64,000 nucleotides of DNA from Polytrichum commune. Taxonomy: Eukaryota > Streptophyta > Polytrichopsida > Polytrichales > Polytrichaceae. Position numbers and translations under genes: made by a program. The stretch covers positions 50,622,440 to 50,686,439 of the forward strand of contig OX485807.1 in the NCBI GenBank assembly GCA_950295325.1. The letters run 5' to 3'. Of the stretch, positions 59,301 through 64,000 are shown piece after piece (position 1 is the stretch's first letter; each line of letters starts with the position of its first letter). The notes below the pieces were generated by a model. The model ran no database searches, was not told where the DNA came from, and saw nothing but the letters and a program-made list of their open reading frames with translations.

Positions 59301-62300
59301 TTTCAACTTCTGAGCAGATTTCAGAAGCCATCAATCAATACTCACCTTCTCAACTATAGTGTGACCTGCACAAAATGAGACTTCAGTCAAGGCTTCCGAA
59401 AGGCTATGCAGATGTGACCAGGATAGCTTGGAAAGCATTTCCACAGACCGCAAGGTTTTTAGTGAAGGGTTTGGCTTGTGACTCATGACAAGGATACTTC
59501 GATAAGCTTCACGTTCAAGCACCCAGAGTGCACCATTTGTCACTGCTCGCACTGTTCCCTGTGCCGGTTTATTATACCTGTATAATTTCAACATACACCA
59601 TGTACACAGTCAAAATACCATTGCTGGTGGATCATAGCATTCATAAGTAGCATATTTAGGTTCAAATGAAGATAAAATTATTCTTAGGTCAACCAAATAA
59701 CCTAAGAATGATTCCATTAAGGAAGGCGCACCTCGTCAGATTGGATTTTGGTACATGGAAGAAGGCTTTGTGTTCAAAGATAGGCAACAATGAGGTGTTG
59801 ACCAAGGTAAGCAGGCCTTAAATGGAGACTTTTAGCTCTGTGCCCACTTCTCCTAGGATTTGAAACACACAATTATTACAAGATGATTGCAAGTTCCCAA
59901 TCATGTCCATAGCCATTTGCCTCATGAATTTTGGAGCTCATATGCATATCTTCTTCATTACCAAAGTGAAGATTCTTGAGCTCATTATATGGTCCTATAG
60001 GTCCCCCCCCCCTTTATGTTGACTATTGAGCCTACCTTTGTTAGCAAATTTTAAGCACGTAGTCCAATCTCCTTTAAACACATGTGTTGATTCATATGGA
60101 AAGACCGTGAGGGACCAGCAACACCCAACGAAAAGCCCCATTAAGTTGATATATAACACAATTGGTATAGATGACTTCGTACATAGGAAGTGCTACCCAT
60201 AGCAATATGACTACAACTGCACATATGCAAACACTGGGTCATAAAACATCAGCTTGAGTTGTTTTTTGGTTGACTGTTTACCACACAAGGTTATTAATAA
60301 CAGGACCCCTCAGAATCTCAGAGTTGAAACTTGATCTCAAACCCAAAACGCACGTAAGCCCAGGCCTTCACAGAGCCCAGAAAAAATGCCACCTGAATAA
60401 ATTGCATGCTGGACGCCAGATGGGTATATGGTCTGCCACATTCACAGAACCATCTTACTGCCAGAAAAGCAGGGCCATATAGACCTGATGTGGAACTTTT
60501 ACATTCTAAATGTCTCCTCCTTTCACGTTCTTTGTGATTCCATGGACATGAGACAGACACATCATCATTAGTGGCTCTTAATTTTGAAAGAGTTGAGAAT
60601 TTACATGAGTGCAAGCTCTCCAAAGCAAGGGCTTGACTTTGCATTGTAGTGATGAATCACCGTTCCAAGCTCCTCTGTGGCACTAGCACCATTCTGAGAG
60701 ACAAACCAATTAAAAAATCAATTACAAAGTCAACCCTCAATATGAGCAATAAGCCATAGCTATCAGGGCACGCAGCCCTTCCTATGGTCAATAGTTCTGA
60801 AACTCTTTCTCATGAAAAGTGAATTTAAGTTTATTATTAAAGATATCCTTTTTCTATCCGGAGTTGCTCCTCTATGATTTTCTATTAGTTGTTTTGAATA
60901 CAATACCAAAAACTTATTTCTACTTGTTGTGCATGCTTCGAGGTAGTGTTTAACACTGAATAAACAGCAACCTATTTCAGTTCATTGAGGGCCAAACTCA
61001 TTTTAGCACCTCTTGGCATGCCAAAAAGACTTTGACCCTCAATGAACCAGTATAGAATGTACTTTGTTCAAACCTCCACATTACCTCCAAGGATACACTG
61101 GAAACTTACCGCCTATGGAATGCAAAACAACCAACTCCCACCCAAAAGGTAACTTGAGTTAGGGGATAACTCTAATATTGAGCAATTAATTGTTGAGACA
61201 CAACTAATAATAGACAGGGCAGGCATCTACCTCTTGACATTAAATGAGCTGTCTTAAGAAATTATTTCACCTTGCAGACGGGACACAGATATTAAAGTGT
61301 ATTGCAGACAAGCTGCTTGACGAAAAGTACCTGGGAAACCAGAACTTCAAACTCTCCAGATTCTACTATGTAGAATAGGTCACCCTCAAAACCCTGCAAT
61401 CAGAAACCACCTAGTGAAACCCAAGTCACTCCTGATTAACAGGCACAATATATATATATATATATATATAACACTTATCCTTTAACTCAACATGACTTTT
61501 GGTCAGGAGTTGATTGTTTTGCATGCAAGACCTTCCATGTTCAGTAAGTCTTTGGTTATGCTTGGAAATAGTGTGGAGGTTTGAACAAAGAACATTCTGT
61601 ATCAGTCCATTGAGGGTCAAATTCATTTTGGCATGCCAAGAGGTGCTAAAAGAAGTTCAGCCACCAATGAACTGAAATAGGTTGCTCTTCATTCAAAATC
61701 AAATACTACCTCCAAGCATGCACCACAAGTGGCAAGCAATTAATGACATTGTATGCAAAACAATCAATGGAAATTCAGAGGACCTACTCCTGACAAAAGG
61801 TCCCGTTGAATTAAAGGATAACTCTAGTATATGGAAACCTTGATGAAAATGGAAAGGAAAAGAAAACCATTACATCCCATAAGCTAATTACATGTGCAGA
61901 AGTTTAAGTTTCACCTGCCGGATCACAATATCGCCAGCCTCTACTTCAACCACATACATGCACTCAATAAGCATTTGGCGCTGCTTCTCTGAAAGACTCT
62001 GAAGCAAGAAGCTCCCTTGCAAAGCCTTGGTAATTTCTGCCTGTTGATACAAACTGTGACGGTTAGTTGTGGTTAATATCATTGAAACATATATGAAATT
62101 GCCCTTCACTAGACAATATCAGAAACAGAGGAGGTATAGTTAATAGACCTGCCAGGACAGGACCGCACAATAAATTAACTAATACAGGATGGAACTAACC
62201 CAAGGGCCACTTTACACTATCGCCAAGGCCTGTAGCCGTGAAATTGTGAGGCCCCTTGGAACTCAATCCATGGAATGTTGAAATTAAATTCTGTGTGATT

Positions 62301-64000
62301 ATAAGCCTAAAGTTTAGTGCAAAGACACAAACAACCAAGCTCTCAACTGAATGTGACTTCATCGTCATCCTAGTCATGTGGGCACTTCTATACAGTAAGT
62401 TCTAGTAAATCAAAGGTTGTGAAATTTTGTAAGTGTCATGGTCTCCCAGTTTTATGTTAGACCCACCTCTTTGAGGTGGGCTTGACACAAAATATAGTAG
62501 ACTACGAAACAATATCCATGTAGGTTCTTCATTCATTCCAACTTCCTCAGTCCCTTAGGCACTCAAGCTCTAGTGTAAAGTGCCCCTAAGGTGGTCTCCT
62601 GAAAGAAATGAAAAGTGCATGCATTCATTTCAGTCCTGCCCCATAATCTTCTGATCTTCAGTACAAGCAGATATGAAGCTTACCTATCCAGTACATCTTG
62701 TAATTAAAGTAAGCATGCCTTAAATGCACACTTAAAGCTCTGCACCCACTTATCCTAGGATGCGAAACACGCAATTAGTGCGAGATGATTGAATTCGTGT
62801 CCCGTAGCCATTTGCCTCATAATTTTCGGAGCTCACATGAATATCAAATTCATCAAAGTGAAGATTCTTGAGCTCATTAAATGATCCCATAGGTGCCCCT
62901 AAATATATTGACTATTGAACCTATAACAGTTTACACATATTGAGCATGTAGTCCAATCACCTATAAACACATGTCATTTTTTTTAGTGTCCATTCTTAGA
63001 TCAACACCTAACAACATACCACTTAAACATAGTTGTCCGATGAAATTATATAGGATATAGGGTTTTTGCAAGTACCTCTTCTTCAGGGGATTTCGCATGA
63101 GGCTCAACAGTAGGTATCCAAGGCTCCTCTGCATCCAACAACGCTTCAATAGCACGTGCAGGTGCTCTCAACTGATTATGACTTGGCGGACGAATGCCTT
63201 TAGGAACTTCCACCAGTGCTCGAATAGGTGATTTTAATCCTGGTTTTGTATAATTCACCTGTGCATCATTGTGAAAGGTCTCTGAAGCAATTTCAACCTG
63301 GATCCAGGAACAAACTATAATAAATTTTTCAACTAAGTTTGCTCAATCATTACAAGGCTTATATTCCAGATCAATGTAATGGACACCAACAACCTCAACA
63401 ATTTGACAACATACATAACAAAAAGCGTTTATACGTGTTGAGTTATTCTTTCAACTCAGTGGGAGTTTGTATCAAGAGTTGGTCCCCTATGATACTTCAT
63501 TGGTTGTTTAGCATGCAATATCGATAACTTATATCCACTTGTGATGGTGCGCGCTTGGAGCCAGTGTTTGAATCTGAATGAAGAGCAACCTATTCTGGTT
63601 CATTGAGCGTCAAACACATTTAAGCACCTCTTGGCATGCCACAATGAGTTTAACCCTTAATGGACCAATGTGGAATGTTCTTTGTTCAAACCTCCACACT
63701 ACCTCCCTGCATGCACCACAAACTTACCCAACAAGGAAGATATTCTATGCAAAATAACCAACTTCCAACAAAAATTCATCTTGAGTTAGAAGAGAACTCT
63801 AATAAACCACAAATGAGAGAATCAACAGGTGATATGCAGAAGACAGAATGGAGTATGACAGAGAGGACCAGCACATATGATAAAAGAAATTTACAGATGC
63901 AACAGTGATGAACTTGATAACTATATAGAGTTGGCCATACATTCTGAAGGCTGTCAATGTGCACAATAATAATAGTGATGTCATCAGTGCGGGTTTCGTA
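53312..64000 (-). CDS. PP2C / cyclic-nucleotide-binding / kinase-like fusion protein, C-terminal part
   Basis: Homologue of the plant protein with an N-terminal PP2C phosphatase, two cyclic-nucleotide-binding domains and a C-terminal AGC-kinase-like domain (Arabidopsis At2g20050 type, about 1,090 aa). Exons in gene order: 64000-63941 (partial), 63297-63076, 62040-61915, 61393-61331, 60693-60605, 59577-59346, 58530-58205, 57762-57675, 57555-57489, 57105-56828, 55573-55508, 54970-54849, 54201-54045, 53554-53312; 712 aa, all in phase. The window edge holds the PP2C end (ETRTDDITIIIVHID). The binding cassettes are CFGELALMYNKPAQGTVRA and SFGEWLLLNKPAKSITAVA; neither has the usual Arg. In the kinase part the VAIK-type Lys (SMKRY) and APE motif (APEI) remain. 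However, the catalytic loop is YRGISPDI instead of HRDLKPDN, and DFG is DFR. This suggests a pseudokinase. Regulation by cGMP is known or proposed for the family, not shown here. Confidence 0.92.
53590..53875 (+). repeat. CTTCTCCTAGGATATG repeat, kinase-like gene last intron
   Basis: cagctctgcacccacttctc, ctaggatgctacacacg, ttttggagctcatgtaaat, caaagtgaagattctc. Antisense to the host gene. Same landmark order as the TRAPPC13-like intron copies. Confidence 0.65.
55965..56265 (-). repeat. CTTCTCCTAGGATATG repeat, inverted copy
   Basis: Reads on the minus strand: ctctgcacccaatcctctta, gatatt, atatgagctccaaac (plus-strand view) and, at the far end, gtgtgggtccaagagcagac. It is the only copy here in the opposite orientation, next to the plus-oriented copy at 56,385. 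Confidence 0.55.
56385..56745 (+). repeat. CTTCTCCTAGGATATG repeat, kinase-like gene intron
   Basis: tctctgagcctacttcttg, tagaatatgaaacaaacaa, cccattttcctcataattt, ctcattaaatggtcataaa, agcacatagtccaatctc, tagattcatacctaaccaca. Confidence 0.65.
58924..59283. mobile_element. Palindromic foldback MITE, copy 2
   Basis: gattatcctctaactcaac at the left is inverted near the right end (gagtgaaagaatcactct). The halves mirror each other around ggcatgccaagaggtgc (cttggaggtagagtagagg against actaccttcaagcatgc; ttggttcattga against caatgaaccaaaa). Lies in an intron of the kinase-like gene. Confidence 0.7.
59805..60110 (+). repeat. CTTCTCCTAGGATATG repeat, kinase-like gene intron
   Basis: ttagctctgtgcccacttct, cctaggatttgaaacacac, tagccatttgcctcatgaat, ggagctcatatgcatatc, gttgactattgagcc, acgtagtccaatctc. 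Confidence 0.65.
60843..61175. mobile_element. Palindromic foldback MITE, copy 3
   Basis: gatatcctttttctatccgg at the left, gggataactctaatattg at the right, mirrored around ctcttggcatgcc, with catgcttcgaggtagtg against attacctccaaggata. Intronic. Confidence 0.65.
61448..61470. repeat. (AT)n microsatellite
   Basis: About eleven AT dinucleotides directly abutting the left end of the next foldback element. AT runs are frequent insertion targets, but cause is not shown. Confidence 0.9.
61470..61830. mobile_element. Palindromic foldback MITE, copy 4
   Basis: cttatcctttaactcaaca at the left, ttgaattaaaggataactc at the right. Mirrored around ggcatgccaagaggtgc. Best-preserved palindrome of the family here. 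Intronic. Confidence 0.75.
62204..62586. mobile_element. PIF/Harbinger-like MITE, GGGCCACTTTACAC family, 383 bp
   Basis: Starts GGGCCACTTTACACTATCG and ends AGTGTAAAGTGCCCC, flanked by CAA and TAA. The right third matches 34,436-34,671. Lies in an intron of the kinase-like gene. Confidence 0.65.
62705..63050 (+). repeat. CTTCTCCTAGGATATG repeat, kinase-like gene intron
   Basis: agctctgcacccacttatcc, taggatgcgaaacacgcaat, gtgcgagatgattg, cgtagccatttgcctcata, gagcatgtagtccaatc, agtgtccattcttagatc, ttgtccgatgaaa. Confidence 0.65.
63437..63803. mobile_element. Palindromic foldback MITE, copy 5
   Basis: gttgagttattctttcaact at the left, gttagaagagaactct at the right, mirrored around cacctcttggcatgcc; gcgcttggagccagtg against actacctccctgcatg. 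In the intron next to the PP2C-end exon. Confidence 0.65.

Noticed and set aside
1-64000. CRISPR arrays, bacterial operons, tRNA genes
   Set aside because: No regularly spaced direct repeats, no tRNA-like cloverleaf that I could find by eye, and clear eukaryotic intron structure throughout.

Overview
This is a eukaryotic nuclear window from a land plant that makes swimming sperm. It carries intron-split plastid enzyme genes (homoserine kinase, glutamate-1-semialdehyde aminomutase), a plant-type PP2C/cyclic-nucleotide-binding/kinase-like fusion gene, and a gene for the axonemal protein DRC3, which flowering plants and conifers have no use for. Introns of about 80 to 2,600 bp argue against the giant-intron cycads and Ginkgo, so a bryophyte, lycophyte or fern is most likely. 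I cannot name the species.

Layout. Positions 1 to about 23,100 are a repeat-rich intergenic region: a decayed Ty3/gypsy-type gag-protease remnant on the minus strand; many short non-autonomous DNA transposons (CACTA-, hAT- and PIF/Harbinger-like, several with readable target-site duplications); a tandem pair of 5S-rRNA-derived SINE-like copies; two long hairpins; and one GC-rich island (about 8.2-8.8 kb) that may hold a small two-exon minus-strand gene of unknown function. Positions 23,333-27,022 (+) hold homoserine kinase (6 exons, 406 aa). Positions 28,467-32,976 (+) hold glutamate-1-semialdehyde aminomutase (4 exons, 483 aa). Positions 35,104-40,481 (+) hold a TRAPPC13-like gene (12 exons, 433 aa, including a 15-nt micro-exon and a GC-AG intron). 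Convergent to it, 51,935-41,422 (-) holds DRC3/LRRC48 (13 exons). Positions 64,000-53,312 (-) hold the C-terminal 712 aa of the PP2C/cNMP-binding/kinase-like gene (14 exons); its PP2C body lies beyond the right edge.

Most striking observation: homoserine kinase and its downstream neighbour share a homologous first exon. Both proteins begin with almost the same plastid-targeting leader (20 of the first 22 residues identical; 58 of 66 nucleotides), followed by a phase-0 intron. The homoserine kinase exon also keeps a vestige of the N-terminus typical of the aminomutase. The simplest reading is that a local duplication copied the leader exon from the aminomutase gene onto the homoserine kinase gene. 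Tandem duplications inside introns of both genes show that this interval is prone to local duplication.

Functionally the two plastid enzymes belong to separate pathways (threonine/methionine branch; C5 route to chlorophyll and heme). Their link here is the shared leader exon rather than a pathway. The other genes look like independent housekeeping or cell-type-specific genes. Intron and exon limits were set by hand from splice consensus, reading phase and family similarity recalled from memory.
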